DNA of 64,000 nt from DATKZS01 sp035527835 [NCBI: bacterium] (GTDB lineage: Bacteria > RBG-13-61-14), in contig DATKZS010000071.1 of NCBI GenBank assembly GCA_035527835.1, positions 11,285 to 75,284 of the forward strand. The letters run 5' to 3'. A program made the position numbers and the translations under genes. Positions 26,697 through 36,147 of the stretch are shown here, piece after piece (the first letter of the stretch is position 1; each line of letters starts with the position of its first letter). The notes below the pieces were generated by a model. It was not told the origin of the DNA. It did no database searches and saw nothing but the letters and a program-made list of their open reading frames with translations.

Positions 26697-28190
26697 ATGA
26701 TGTACCTGGTTTTATTTGCGTTGCAGCTCATTTTAGGGATTGCCACCTATCTGGCGGCGGAATATAAATTTAGTCAAACGTTGCTGGTAGCAGGCATCCT
26801 GGCGGGCGTGCTCTATGCAAGTCTGGCTTATTATGAATTAAAACGGGAGAAATGGATCATTTCTCCCCTGGTGGCGTACCTCGGCATCTCCGTACTTTAC
26901 ATTGGAAGCGCCTCCATTTGGGCCTATCTTTGCGACTACTGGGAGACAGGAGATTATAATGTTTTTCAAGTGGGATTTCTCGACATTTACAATAGCCGGC
27001 CTTATGCCGTGGCTTATGGCATAATCGGATCTTCCTTTTTTTATTTGGGATATCATCTGGTGTTGAACACGCGCCTACTGAACCTGGCCACGCGCATAGG
27101 AAAAAGGACCCCCGATTTAATGATCCCCTTGCCGGTCTTGCTGCTGATCATCGCATTAGCTTATTTTATTCGGAAAGCGCCCGCACTCCTGCATATTGAT
27201 TTTAATGTGCTCGGAGCCATATCCAACAATATTGCCCTTTATACTACTATTGGCGTGTTCATCATCTTGACATCAAATGTCGCCTATGCGGGAAGAAAGG
27301 CGATTATCAAACCCGCGGGATGGCATTTATATCTTGCACTCCTTGTTGCGTTAATTGATTTGAGGTTTAATGCCTTGAGGTCTGGAATGCGCGCTCCCAT
27401 GATGATGTTGATTATCTTCTTTGCCTGGGGATATCTGCTGCAAAATAATATTTTCGCGAAGCCCCAAGACTCATTCCGCAATTGGTTAAAGAAGTCCAAG
27501 TCAGCCCTGATCCTTGCCTCGTTATCCATTCTGACGTTATTGGTTATTGTTCCCTTCGGGAAACAAATAGCGAGGGGCGGTAGCTTGCCCACGGAATCCG
27601 AATTCACACGCAACATTATCCATTGGAAAGATGAATTCCCTAATGGCGGAATTTGGACCCTTCCCGCAAGAATGGCGGCATCCTCGATTAAAAGCTTGGC
27701 GGCATGCATTGAACTTCGTGAAATGGTTCCACCAGATAGAACCGTATTATACGTGGTCTCTTATGGCGTAATCCCTCGCCTGATTTGGCCGGAAAAGCCT
27801 TATGTGAGCCAAAGCGCGTCTTTCACCCTGTTTCTGGAACCAACCGGTGAGTATGGGACTGATGAAACTCAATCGTATTCTTCCACGGGTTTGACCGCGA
27901 TCGGGGAGTTATACTGGTCATATGGAACGATCGGGGTTCTCGTCGGCATGCTTATAATCGGCCTGGCCTTTGGGTTTACCTTTACCGTCTTTTCTTACAA
28001 CCTTCCTCTTAACCCCGTGCGTTACGTGGTCGTATGCGTATTGGTGTTCAGTGCCTGCAAGTGGTTCGAAGCGGAGGCTTCCGCGATTTATAACTATATA
28101 ATTTTCATCTGGGTCGTGTTCTTCCCCATGCTCTGGATGGTAACTCTATGGCTTCCCTTCACAACAGTCAAGACCGCGAGGGCCGGATAA
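26697..28190 (+). CDS. O-antigen/capsule repeat-unit polymerase (Wzy-like)
   Basis: A 497-residue polytopic membrane protein with 10-12 hydrophobic segments. A large periplasmic loop (about 285-400, with RGGSLPTESEFTRNIIH and LIWPEKPYVSQSASFTLF) fits oligosaccharide repeat-unit polymerases of the O-antigen_polysacc type. It would link flipped repeat units in the periplasm. Its DNA is visibly more AT-rich than all its neighbours, with many ATT, TTA and AAT codons, a common sign that polymerase genes are swapped horizontally. Membrane proteins have biased composition anyway, so this is suggestive only. Confidence 0.82.
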   Translation: MMYLVLFALQLILGIATYLAAEYKFSQTLLVAGILAGVLYASLAYYELKREKWIISPLVAYLGISVLYIGSASIWAYLCDYWETGDYNVFQVGFLDIYNSRPYAVAYGIIGSSFFYLGYHLVLNTRLLNLATRIGKRTPDLMIPLPVLLLIIALAYFIRKAPALLHIDFNVLGAISNNIALYTTIGVFIILTSNVAYAGRKAIIKPAGWHLYLALLVALIDLRFNALRSGMRAPMMMLIIFFAWGYLLQNNIFAKPQDSFRNWLKKSKSALILASLSILTLLVIVPFGKQIARGGSLPTESEFTRNIIHWKDEFPNGGIWTLPARMAASSIKSLAACIELREMVPPDRTVLYVVSYGVIPRLIWPEKPYVSQSASFTLFLEPTGEYGTDETQSYSSTGLTAIGELYWSYGTIGVLVGMLIIGLAFGFTFTVFSYNLPLNPVRYVVVCVLVFSACKWFEAEASAIYNYIIFIWVVFFPMLWMVTLWLPFTTVKTARAG

Positions 28191-28335
28191 GTTGACGGTC
28201 GGGATCGCCCCTGCGCGGAAAACGATAGCATCCGTTACCGGCATCTCCCTAAGCCAAGGCGGGAATTCTCCATTTCCCGCCGGGCAAAGCGGGAAATTAT
28301 TTGATGCCGGCGCAAAATCATGAGGATAAGCGCGC

Positions 28336-29412
28336 ATGAGTGAAGTCCCTTCGTTCACCGGGCACCGAATTTTATTTGAAGGAGAGAGATGGTTCGGGAG
28401 CAATTGCGGCTCTTCTTTCCGGGCCCTCCTCCGAATGGGAAACTCCGTCCTCGATGTGGACCCGAGCTCATACATTCCCCTCGGATGGAGCGGCTTTTTC
28501 CTTAAAGCCGCCAGGCGGGTGATGATGCCCATGCTGGTGAAGCAATACAACGGGAGCATTCTGAAACTGGCCCGGGGCTTCAAACCCGAGATCTTCCTGG
28601 CCTTCAAGGGGCAATTCATTCTTCCGGAGACGCTCCAGGAGATGAGGGCCATGGGCATTTCCCTTTATAATTTTTATCCGGACACCTGGGTATACGCCTC
28701 GAATACTCCCTGGCTGCCCCGCACTCTGCAGGAATATGACTGCGTTTTTTCCACTAAGAAATTCACCGCCAGTGACATGGAGAAGCGAGGGACGCCGTTG
28801 CGCGACTTCTTCTACCTGGCCCACGGCTACGATCCCGAATTGCATTGTCCCACCCCGGTTTCCGTGGTTGAATCATCCATTTATGGAAGCGATGTGACTT
28901 TTATCGGAGCTTATTCGCCGGGGAAAATGGAAATACTCTCCAAACTGGAGAGCCTCTCGCCGGGTTTGAACCTGACCATCTGGGGAAATGACTGGGAGAA
29001 GGCCAAGGCCCCCAATCTGCAGCAATACATTAAAGGCCGCTGGCTGCCGGGTGTGGAGTATGTCAAAGGCTTATGCTCCTCCAAGATCGCGATCGCGCTT
29101 CTGCTCGAGAGGTCATACGGCGCGAGCAGCGGCGACCGGATCACCTCCCGGACCTTCAACATCCCCGCCACCGGGACCTTCATGATCCACCAGCGCACCG
29201 ACGAGGTCATGGAATATTTCGAGGAGGGCAAAGAGATCGAGTGCTTCGGCACTCCCGAGGAGCTGGCGGAAAAAATAAAATTTTACCTGGCCCATCCGGA
29301 AGAACGGAAGGCCATCGCCCAGGCGGGGTATCGCCGCTGCGTGCCGGCCTATTCCCAGGACAGCAGGATGAAGGTCATCCTCGACTGGCACCGAAGCCAC
29401 TCCGGGCGATAA
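28336..29412 (+). CDS. CgeB-like glycosyltransferase
   Basis: 358 residues. The C-terminal part has the Glyco_trans_1_2 features: VTFIGAYSPGKMEIL, LTIWGNDWEKA, SKIAIALLLE and SRTFNIPATGTFMIHQRTDEVMEYFEEGKEIECF, where the last glutamates sit in the nucleotide-sugar site. The N-terminal domain includes FLAFKGQFI and YPDTWVYASNTP. It is a second CgeB-type enzyme in the locus, not a close paralogue of the 20267 product. A 145-base gap separates it from the polymerase gene. Confidence 0.8.
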   Translation: MSEVPSFTGHRILFEGERWFGSNCGSSFRALLRMGNSVLDVDPSSYIPLGWSGFFLKAARRVMMPMLVKQYNGSILKLARGFKPEIFLAFKGQFILPETLQEMRAMGISLYNFYPDTWVYASNTPWLPRTLQEYDCVFSTKKFTASDMEKRGTPLRDFFYLAHGYDPELHCPTPVSVVESSIYGSDVTFIGAYSPGKMEILSKLESLSPGLNLTIWGNDWEKAKAPNLQQYIKGRWLPGVEYVKGLCSSKIAIALLLERSYGASSGDRITSRTFNIPATGTFMIHQRTDEVMEYFEEGKEIECFGTPEELAEKIKFYLAHPEERKAIAQAGYRRCVPAYSQDSRMKVILDWHRSHSGR

Positions 29413-29490
29413 GCCGCGCCTCTCACCCGGGGCCGCGCCTCTTCCCATCATGCCTGCGCCCGGCCCGGCGCAGTACTGGAGCAACCGGAC

Positions 29491-30675
29491 ATGCCGATCA
29501 AAGTAAAATACGTGAACACCCACGTCATTCAATACTTGGCGCCTCTGATCCAGCGCCTGGCGGCATTGGAAGGCATTGAGCTCAAGGTAATTTATGGGAC
29601 GGACGCCGGGGCCTTGACTTACTATGACCGGGATTTCGGCAAGGAGATAGCGTGGGACCGGCCTCTGCTCACCGGCTATAAATATTCCGTGCTCCACCCC
29701 GGAGCTCCCCTTCGGGGAGGGTTCATGGGAATCAAGGGTTACGGCCTCGCCAAATTGTTGTCCCCCCGCGACACTGACGTCGTGATCGTCCATGGCTGCT
29801 ACAACCATTTATACCTGATGGCCACGCTGACCGCCCTGGCCCGCAACATCCCCCTGCTCTACCGCACCGAGACCCATGCGCTCATCAAGAGTCGGCCCGC
29901 CTTCAAATTCCTGAAGCCCCTCTTCCTCCACCCGCTGTTCCGCCGCGTGGACGGCCACCTTGCCATCGGGACCTTGAACCGGCAATATTACCTTGACCTC
30001 GGGGTCAGGCCCGAGCGGATTTTCTGGGCCCCTTACTCCATCGACACGGCGTTTTTCGGCCATCAGACCTTGACCCCGGCCGACCTCCGAGCCAAAGAGC
30101 AAGGGATCGGACTTGAGCCCGGAACATTCCGGGTGATCTTCGTGGGCAAGATCATAGGGGTCAAACGTCCGGCCGACGTGATCGAGGCCGTGGCCTTGAT
30201 GCCGTCCCGGCAAGCAGTCGAGGTGATTTTTGTCGGGGACGGAAAGCTGCGGCCGGCCCTTGAGCAACTGGCAGAGTCGAGGGCGGTCCGGGCGCATTTC
30301 CTGGGGTTCCGCAACCAGAGCGAGCTTCCCGGGCTATACGCCCTCGCCGATGTCATTGTCCAGCCGTCCGAGCATGAGCCCTGGGGCCTGGTCATCAATG
30401 AAGCCATGACCGCTGGGCTCGCGGCCGTGGTCTCGGACGTGGTCGGATGCGGACCCGACCTGGTGATCGAAGGCCGGTCAGGTTCCATCTGCGGGGTCGG
30501 GGACACGACCGCCATGGCCCGGTCCCTGGAAAAAATGGCCTCCGACCCTGATTACCTTCAGCGTTTGAAGCAAGGGGCCGCCGAGATGGTCAAGGCCTGC
30601 AGCATGGACCGCACGCTGGAGGGATACCGAGAGGCGATCCAGGCCGTGGCCGCGCGGCGCAAGCCCAGGCGTTGA
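29491..30675 (+). CDS. Glycosyltransferase family 4, first of pair 2
   Basis: 394 residues, GT-B fold. The N-terminus MPIKVKYVNTHVIQYLAPLIQRLA is close to that of the next gene. The donor domain shows VIFVGKIIGVKRPADVIEA (about 213-231), GFRNQSELPGLYALADVIVQPSEHEPWGLVINEAM (about 271-305) with the E-x7-E motif EPWGLVINE, and VVGCGPDLV. This is the typical GT4 (retaining) arrangement. The downstream gene is a full-length paralogue. The donor sugar is unknown. Confidence 0.88.
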   Translation: MPIKVKYVNTHVIQYLAPLIQRLAALEGIELKVIYGTDAGALTYYDRDFGKEIAWDRPLLTGYKYSVLHPGAPLRGGFMGIKGYGLAKLLSPRDTDVVIVHGCYNHLYLMATLTALARNIPLLYRTETHALIKSRPAFKFLKPLFLHPLFRRVDGHLAIGTLNRQYYLDLGVRPERIFWAPYSIDTAFFGHQTLTPADLRAKEQGIGLEPGTFRVIFVGKIIGVKRPADVIEAVALMPSRQAVEVIFVGDGKLRPALEQLAESRAVRAHFLGFRNQSELPGLYALADVIVQPSEHEPWGLVINEAMTAGLAAVVSDVVGCGPDLVIEGRSGSICGVGDTTAMARSLEKMASDPDYLQRLKQGAAEMVKACSMDRTLEGYREAIQAVAARRKPRR

Positions 30676-30743
30676 AGAACGGCCCGGCAACGCCCGAGCC
30701 GCGCGAAGGACCTGCGCAGCCGCCCCGGCATCGGAAGCTTACC

Positions 30744-31961
30744 ATGGCCCAATCACCAATGCGGATAAAGTATTGCATTACCCATCCGATCCAATATTTG
30801 GCCCCTCTCCTCCGCGCCCTGGCCGCCAGAGAGGAAGTGGACCTTGAGGTTATCTATGCCGCGGACATGGGCGCACGGGAATATTACGATCCGGGTTTCT
30901 CCCGGGAACTGGCCTGGGACGTGTCAGTGCTGCAAGGCTATAAGTACCTGACACTTACTCCCGGTGGGAAAGTCCGGGCCGGACTGCGCGGCGCGCGTTC
31001 CGGCGGGGTTGCCAAATATCTTGACAAGAGAAACACCGACGCCGTCATCATCCACGGTTGGGGCAATTATTTCTACCTGGCCGCTACCCTGGCGGCAGCG
31101 CTCAAGCGTATCCCGATCCTCTACCGTACGGACATTAACCGGTTCTATGATCAAGCGGCCTTCCGGCCCCTCACCCGGACTCACCGGGCGGCCCGCGCCT
31201 TCAAGCCCTTGATCTTATCGCTGCTCTTCAAAAGAATTGACGGATTTCTGGCCGTCGGCTCATTGAACAGAGAATACTATCTTTCATGTGGAGTAAGCCC
31301 GGAACGCATTTTTTCGGCGCCCCTATCCATCAACAACGACTTGTTCGCGCCGGAGAGGGCCAGCGGCGAGATGCGCGACTCTCTGCGTAAGAAGCTCGAT
31401 CTTAAGCCGCACACGTTCAAGGTCATCTTCAACGGCAAGTTGATTGCCCGCAAGCGGCCGCGGGACATGGTGGAAGCGGTTGCCGGCATGGAGCAGAAGC
31501 ATAAGATCGAGGTGATTTTTCTGGGTGACGGCGAGCTGATGGAGGAGCTTAAGGCCCTGGCCCGGGACCGAGGCTTGGCCGCGCGGTTCGCGGGGTTCGT
31601 GAATCAGAGCGAACTGCCGGCTTACTATTCGCTGGGCGACCTTTTAATCCTGCCCTCGGAGAATGAGCCTTGGGGACTGGTGGTGAACGAGGCCATGGCC
31701 ATGGGATTGCCGGCGGCGGTGTCGGACATGGTCGGCTGCGCGCCGGACCTGGTCATTCCCGGCCGGACCGGCTACATTTTCCCGGTGGGCGATGTCAAAG
31801 CCCTGGCCGAGATCATCGCCCGGGTCGCGGGGTCGGCCGCCCTGCAAGATCAACTCCGCGCCGGCGCGGCGGCGATGGCCGCGTCCCATACCATGGCCGC
31901 CACGGTGGACGGATACATTAAAGCGATCCAGGCCGTGGTACTCCGCGCGGCGCGTCCCTGA
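30744..31961 (+). CDS. Glycosyltransferase family 4, second of pair 2
   Basis: About 405 residues, paralogous to the previous protein from end to end: MRIKYCITHPIQYLAPLLRAL near the start, VIFNGKLIARKRPRDMVEAV, GFVNQSELPAYYSLGDLLILPSENEPWGLVVNEAM with E-x7-E, and MVGCAPDLV. The ATG at 30744 was chosen; an in-frame TTG at 30672 overlapping the upstream stop would add 24 Pro/Arg-rich residues absent from the paralogue. An ATG at 30759 is also possible. Confidence 0.87.
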   Translation: MAQSPMRIKYCITHPIQYLAPLLRALAAREEVDLEVIYAADMGAREYYDPGFSRELAWDVSVLQGYKYLTLTPGGKVRAGLRGARSGGVAKYLDKRNTDAVIIHGWGNYFYLAATLAAALKRIPILYRTDINRFYDQAAFRPLTRTHRAARAFKPLILSLLFKRIDGFLAVGSLNREYYLSCGVSPERIFSAPLSINNDLFAPERASGEMRDSLRKKLDLKPHTFKVIFNGKLIARKRPRDMVEAVAGMEQKHKIEVIFLGDGELMEELKALARDRGLAARFAGFVNQSELPAYYSLGDLLILPSENEPWGLVVNEAMAMGLPAAVSDMVGCAPDLVIPGRTGYIFPVGDVKALAEIIARVAGSAALQDQLRAGAAAMAASHTMAATVDGYIKAIQAVVLRAARP

Positions 31962-32009
31962 ACCGGCGACAGCCTCCTCTATTGAAGTTCCCGGTTGAAG
32001 CCATGGGCC

Positions 32010-33260
32010 ATGAACAGCTCTATTACAGCCGTCAACATCGTCGAGGTTCCCTTTGAGGACTGGCCCGGAGGAGAGGCCAGGTTGGCGCATGACCTTTGTC
32101 TAATGCAGGTGCGATGGGGCTACCGCGTCTACCTGGTGGGGAAAAAATTCCGGGGCGACTTGCCCGACCGCGAGGAGATTGCAGGTGTCACTGTCATCCG
32201 TCTCCCAAGCAATTATCGGCCGCCGCCTGACCCGCGCAACATGCTGGAAAGGATCACCGCCACCAGCCGGGCGGTCAAGCGGATTCTCGCGGAAACCGGA
32301 AGCATTGCCATCCTTCATACGCACACCCCGCTGCACGCGCTCGGCGCCATGCGGGAGGTGGCCAAAACCCGGACCCTCAAGGTCCATTCCATTCACTCCC
32401 CCTGGCTCCTGGAGATGGAGGCAGCGGGCGCCTGGGGGCAAGACCGGAGCCTGAAAGGGAGGGCCAAGTCAGCCGCGGCGAAAGCGGCGGCCCGGTTCAT
32501 TGAAAAAAGATGCTTCCGCGGCGCTGATTTCCTGACCGCGGACTCGGAGTTCACCAGGCGGGAGATAATCAGGGAATATCGCGGCGTGGCGCGGGACAAA
32601 TCGTTCCAGGTGTTGCCGGGCTGGGTTGACACGGACCGCTTCAGCCCGGACGGGCCCCGCACCGACTGGGCGCCGGAGCTGGGGAGGAAGCCGCGCGGGC
32701 CCGTGTTTTTTACTGTGCGCGCCCTGGTTCCCAGGAATGGACTCGACATGCTGATCAACGCGTCCTCCCTGCTTAAAAACCAGGGACTCCAATTTGAAGT
32801 CGTCATCGGCGGCAGCGGACATCTCCGGGATGAGCTCGAAGCCCAGATCAAGCGCCTGGCCCTTGACGATCACGTCAAAATTATCGGACGCATTGAAGAT
32901 GAAAGACTTCCAGTCCTCTACCGCTCCTGCGACGCCTTCGTGCTGCCCACCATCGCCCTGGAATGTTTCGGAATCATTATTTTGGAGGCCCTGGCCAGCG
33001 GAAAGCCGGTCATAGCCACCCCGGTGGGCTCGATCCCCGAGGTCCTGGGGCCCATATATCCGGAGGGGCTGCTGTCGGAGGTCTCAGTCCAAGCCCTTGC
33101 GGAATCCATGATAAAATACTATTCTAAGATCAAAGGCCAAGCCCGGCCCGCGGGTGAAGCTGAACGACTCCGGAACCATGTCAGCCAAAATTTCTCCACC
33201 GCGATCGGCACGGGACGTTTCCGACGAATTTATGAATCCGAACCGGCGGCCAGGCCATGA
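32010..33260 (+). CDS. Glycosyltransferase family 4, first of pair 3
   Basis: About 416 residues. It begins MNSSITAVNIVEVPFEDWPGG and shares WGYRVYLVGKKFRGD and LHTHTPLHALGAM with the 34666 product. The donor domain has ARALVPRNGLDMLINAS-type FTVRALVPRNGL, IIGRIEDERLPVLYRSCDAFVLP and the E-x7-E motif ECFGIIILE. ATG 32010 was preferred over an in-frame TTG at 31995. Its paralogue lies 1.4 kb downstream, separated by a damaged CapK-like gene. Confidence 0.87.
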   Translation: MNSSITAVNIVEVPFEDWPGGEARLAHDLCLMQVRWGYRVYLVGKKFRGDLPDREEIAGVTVIRLPSNYRPPPDPRNMLERITATSRAVKRILAETGSIAILHTHTPLHALGAMREVAKTRTLKVHSIHSPWLLEMEAAGAWGQDRSLKGRAKSAAAKAAARFIEKRCFRGADFLTADSEFTRREIIREYRGVARDKSFQVLPGWVDTDRFSPDGPRTDWAPELGRKPRGPVFFTVRALVPRNGLDMLINASSLLKNQGLQFEVVIGGSGHLRDELEAQIKRLALDDHVKIIGRIEDERLPVLYRSCDAFVLPTIALECFGIIILEALASGKPVIATPVGSIPEVLGPIYPEGLLSEVSVQALAESMIKYYSKIKGQARPAGEAERLRNHVSQNFSTAIGTGRFRRIYESEPAARP

Positions 33261-33335
33261 ACCCCGCCGGCAACGTTCCCGAGCCATTTTTTGCCCTCCC
33301 CGCACAAGGCCCGGCGGCCAGGATGGAAAAAACGG

Positions 33336-34636
33336 ATGAATTTTATTGCTAATCGAGTATCAGCCCGCAGAAGGGCGGAAGCGGAGCAAAGGGCGGCCCT
33401 GTACTCGGACGCTCCCTCAATCCCGGAACAGCGGCTGGCCCTCCAGCTTGATAAATTCAACGCCTGCTGGCGGGAGATCCAGGCCCGGGTGCCATTTTAT
33501 AAAAGACTGATGGAACAGGGCGCCGCGCCGGCCCGGTTTGACGGCTGGGACCAATACCTCGCGGCGTTGCCGGTGGTGGACAAGAGCTTCGTGTACAAAA
33601 TTACTTCGAGCTTTCAGACCCTTCCCGTCCGGCGGATTTCCAGCGGGTCACCGGAGGGTCCACCGCGAGCCCGGTTCAGCTCCCGGCCTGGAACTCGGAA
33701 ATCGGCGTGACCGAGCCGGACATGTGGATGGGGCGGGGCTGGTATAACATCGAGCCCGGCGACAAGCTGTTCATGATCTGGGGCCACCGCCACCTTCTCG
33801 GCAAGGGCTTCCAGGGATGGAAAAACGGGAAGATACGCCAGGTCAAGGACCGCATGCTCGGATACACCCGCTTCCCCGCTTATGATCTCTCCATCGAAGC
33901 CATGCGCCGGGCCCGCCACGCCCTGCAAAAATCCGGCGCCGTTTACGCCATCGGATACAGCGTCGCGCTCGACCGCTTCGCCCGCGCCAACGAGGGAGAG
34001 CGGATGTCCCTGTCCCCCCGCCTCAAAGCCGTGATCGGGACCGCCGAGTCCTTCCCCTTCTCCGACTCGGCCAGCCTGGTGGAGCGGGTCTTCCAGGCCC
34101 CGGCGGCCATGGAGTACGGCGCGGTGGAGACCAACCTGATAGCCCATTCCGTTCCGCAAGGGGGGTTCCGCGCTTTCTGGCTCAGCTATTTTCTGGAGGC
34201 CCGGGAGCGGGGCCCGAGCGGAGGCTATAAGCTCCTGCTGACCAGCCTCTACCCGCGGTGCTTCCCCCTGCTCCGATACGACATCGGCGATGAGATCGAG
34301 CTTCCCGCGCCGGCCATCGGCGTCGCTTCCTTCAACAGGGTGATCGGCCGGTGCAACGATTACCTCGAACTCGATGACGGCCTTAAAATCCATTCGGAGG
34401 CCATCACTCACAGCCTCAGCGGGGTCAAGGCCATCTCCGGCTACCAGATGGTGCAGGAGGGCAAGCGCCTGTTGCTGCGGCTCACCCTTCACGACGAGCT
34501 TGACGATGCGGAGAAGGCCGGCATCCGGGAGAGATTGACCAGGATTCACCAGAGCCTCGCGGCCACTGAATTCGAGATCGTGGAGACTCTGGAACGGACC
34601 GCAGCCGGCAAGACCCCCATGGTCGTCCGCCATTGA
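33336..34636 (+). pseudogene. CapK-like adenylate-forming enzyme, frameshifted
   Basis: Two frames together make one phenylacetate-CoA ligase/CapK-type protein. The 5' part (33336 to about 33608, MNFIANRVSARRR...VVDKSFVYKITS) continues in a different frame with LSDPSRPADFQRVTGGSTASPVQLPAW and then to the stop at 34636. TGGSTASP is the phosphate-binding motif of this superfamily, followed by WMGRGWYNIEPGD and, near the end, LFPLLRYD-like FPLLRYDIGDE. Adding one base around 33607-33610 would restore a single frame of about 434 residues. It is either a real -1 mutation or an assembly error. CapK-like proteins occur in many capsule loci with unclear substrate. The intact relative would activate a carboxylic acid. 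Confidence 0.8.
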
Positions 34637-34665
34637 TTCCGCCCGATCAGCCTTAAGTCTTGACC

Positions 34666-35904
34666 ATGAGCAGAAGTATCACCGCCGTCAATGTTGTCGA
34701 ACTGCCGTTCTGGGATTACCCGGGAGGATTGGGAAGGCTCGCCCACGATCTCTGCTATCAGCAGGTGAAATGGGGCTACCGGGTCTATCTGGTGGGTAAA
34801 AAGTTCTCTGGCCGTCTCCCGGACCGGGAAGAGATTGACGGTATAACCGTCTTGCGCATGACGAGCAAATATTGTCCCTCGCCTGACCCGCGCAACATGA
34901 TGGAAAGAATTTTCACCACCCGAAAAGCGGTCAGACGGGCCCGCGAGGAAGCCGGCCAAATAGATCTCGTCCACACCCATACCCCCTTGCACGGCGTAGC
35001 GGCCTTGAAAGAACTTTCGCGAAGCGGGACATTAAAGGTGAATTCCATCCATTCGCCCTGGCTCATGGAAATGACGGCCCAGAACCTCTGGAGCGGCCAG
35101 AGAGGGATCAAGAACGCCGCCAGGGACTTCCTGGCCCGCTTCGCGGCAAAACACATCGAGGCGGCCTGTTTCAGCCGCTCCGATTTCATCACCGCTGACT
35201 CCGAATATACCAGGACCCAAATCACCCGCGATTACGGAAAGATCACTGGCGCCAAGAATTTTCAGGTGCTGCCCGGATGGGTGGACACCAGCCGCTTTTC
35301 CCCGGAGGGCCCCCGGACCGACTGGTCCCCCGAACTGGGCCGGACCCCGCGGGGACCGGTCTTTTTCACCGTAAGAGGGCTCAAGCCCCGAAACGGCCTG
35401 GAGCTGCTGATCCAGGCCGCGGCCCTGGTCAAACGGGCAGGCCAGGACTTCGATCTGGTTATCGGCGGACAGGGGGCATTGCGGGAGAAACTGGAAGCCC
35501 TGGTCCAAGAGCTGAAGCTCACGGACCGGGTCAAGTTGTTGGGCCGGGTCGAGGACGAACGGCTTCCGGTGCTTTACCGGTCCTGTGACGCGTTCGTGCT
35601 TCCGACCATTTCCCTCGAATGTTTCGGCATCATCATTCTGGAAGCCCTGGCCAGCGGCAAGCCCGTGATTGCCACGCCGGTGGGCGCCATCCCGGAGCTG
35701 CTCGCGCCCATCTATCCGGAGGGGTTGATCAGCCAAGTGTCCGCGGGTTCCCTGGCCGAGGCCATGATCGCTTACTTGAGAGAGGGACGGCACCGGATAC
35801 CGAAGGACCAGGCTGATCGTTTCAGGGCCTACGTTCATGAAAGCTATTCTCTGGAAGTCGGCACGGACCGGTTCAGGAAAATCTATGAGTCGCGTCTTCG
35901 GTGA
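34666..35904 (+). CDS. Glycosyltransferase family 4, second of pair 3
   Basis: About 412 residues, with the same architecture as the 32010 product: SITAVNVVELPFWDYPGGLG at the N-terminus, WGYRVYLVGKKFSGR, VHTHTPLHGVAAL, FTVRGLKPRNGLELLIQAA, LGRVEDERLPVLYRSCDAFVLP, and the E-x7-E motif ECFGIIILE. It starts at the ATG 34666 (TTG 34660 also in frame), 29 bases after the CapK-like stop. An asparagine synthase stub follows its 3' end. Confidence 0.87.
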   Translation: MSRSITAVNVVELPFWDYPGGLGRLAHDLCYQQVKWGYRVYLVGKKFSGRLPDREEIDGITVLRMTSKYCPSPDPRNMMERIFTTRKAVRRAREEAGQIDLVHTHTPLHGVAALKELSRSGTLKVNSIHSPWLMEMTAQNLWSGQRGIKNAARDFLARFAAKHIEAACFSRSDFITADSEYTRTQITRDYGKITGAKNFQVLPGWVDTSRFSPEGPRTDWSPELGRTPRGPVFFTVRGLKPRNGLELLIQAAALVKRAGQDFDLVIGGQGALREKLEALVQELKLTDRVKLLGRVEDERLPVLYRSCDAFVLPTISLECFGIIILEALASGKPVIATPVGAIPELLAPIYPEGLISQVSAGSLAEAMIAYLREGRHRIPKDQADRFRAYVHESYSLEVGTDRFRKIYESRLR

Positions 35905-35949
35905 TGCCATCCCTCGCCCGGAGCATTTGCCGGGAGGAAGGGGCAGCCA

Positions 35950-36090
35950 GTGTGCGGGATAGCGGGCATTGCCGGACCCGGCGCGTCCCGGTGCCGGGAG
36001 GCCGTCCTGCGCATGGTGCAGGCCCTGACCCACCCAAACGGCATGTTCGTGCGGGGAAGGCACCTCCGGGCGAATGCGCCCGGCAGGTGA
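35950..36090 (+). pseudogene. Remnant of an asparagine synthase N-terminus
   Basis: GTG-TGC-GGG opens 46 codons reading CGIAGIAGP...VLRMVQALTHPNGMF before a stop at 36090. CGIAG with Cys2 is the glutamine-amidotransferase start of asparagine synthases, and ALTH followed by R-G-P-D/N-G is the next conserved block. Here the two codons for R-G are missing, leaving THPNG. The rest of the enzyme (over 550 codons) is absent. An intact gene of the same family lies at 38594, so this is probably the stub of an older copy. The gap 35905-36147 holds nothing else recognisable. Confidence 0.7.
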
Positions 36091-36147
36091 CGGCGTATTC
36101 CCGAGCTTGTTTTTTCATCTCCCTCATACTAATTTATAAAGCAGGCG

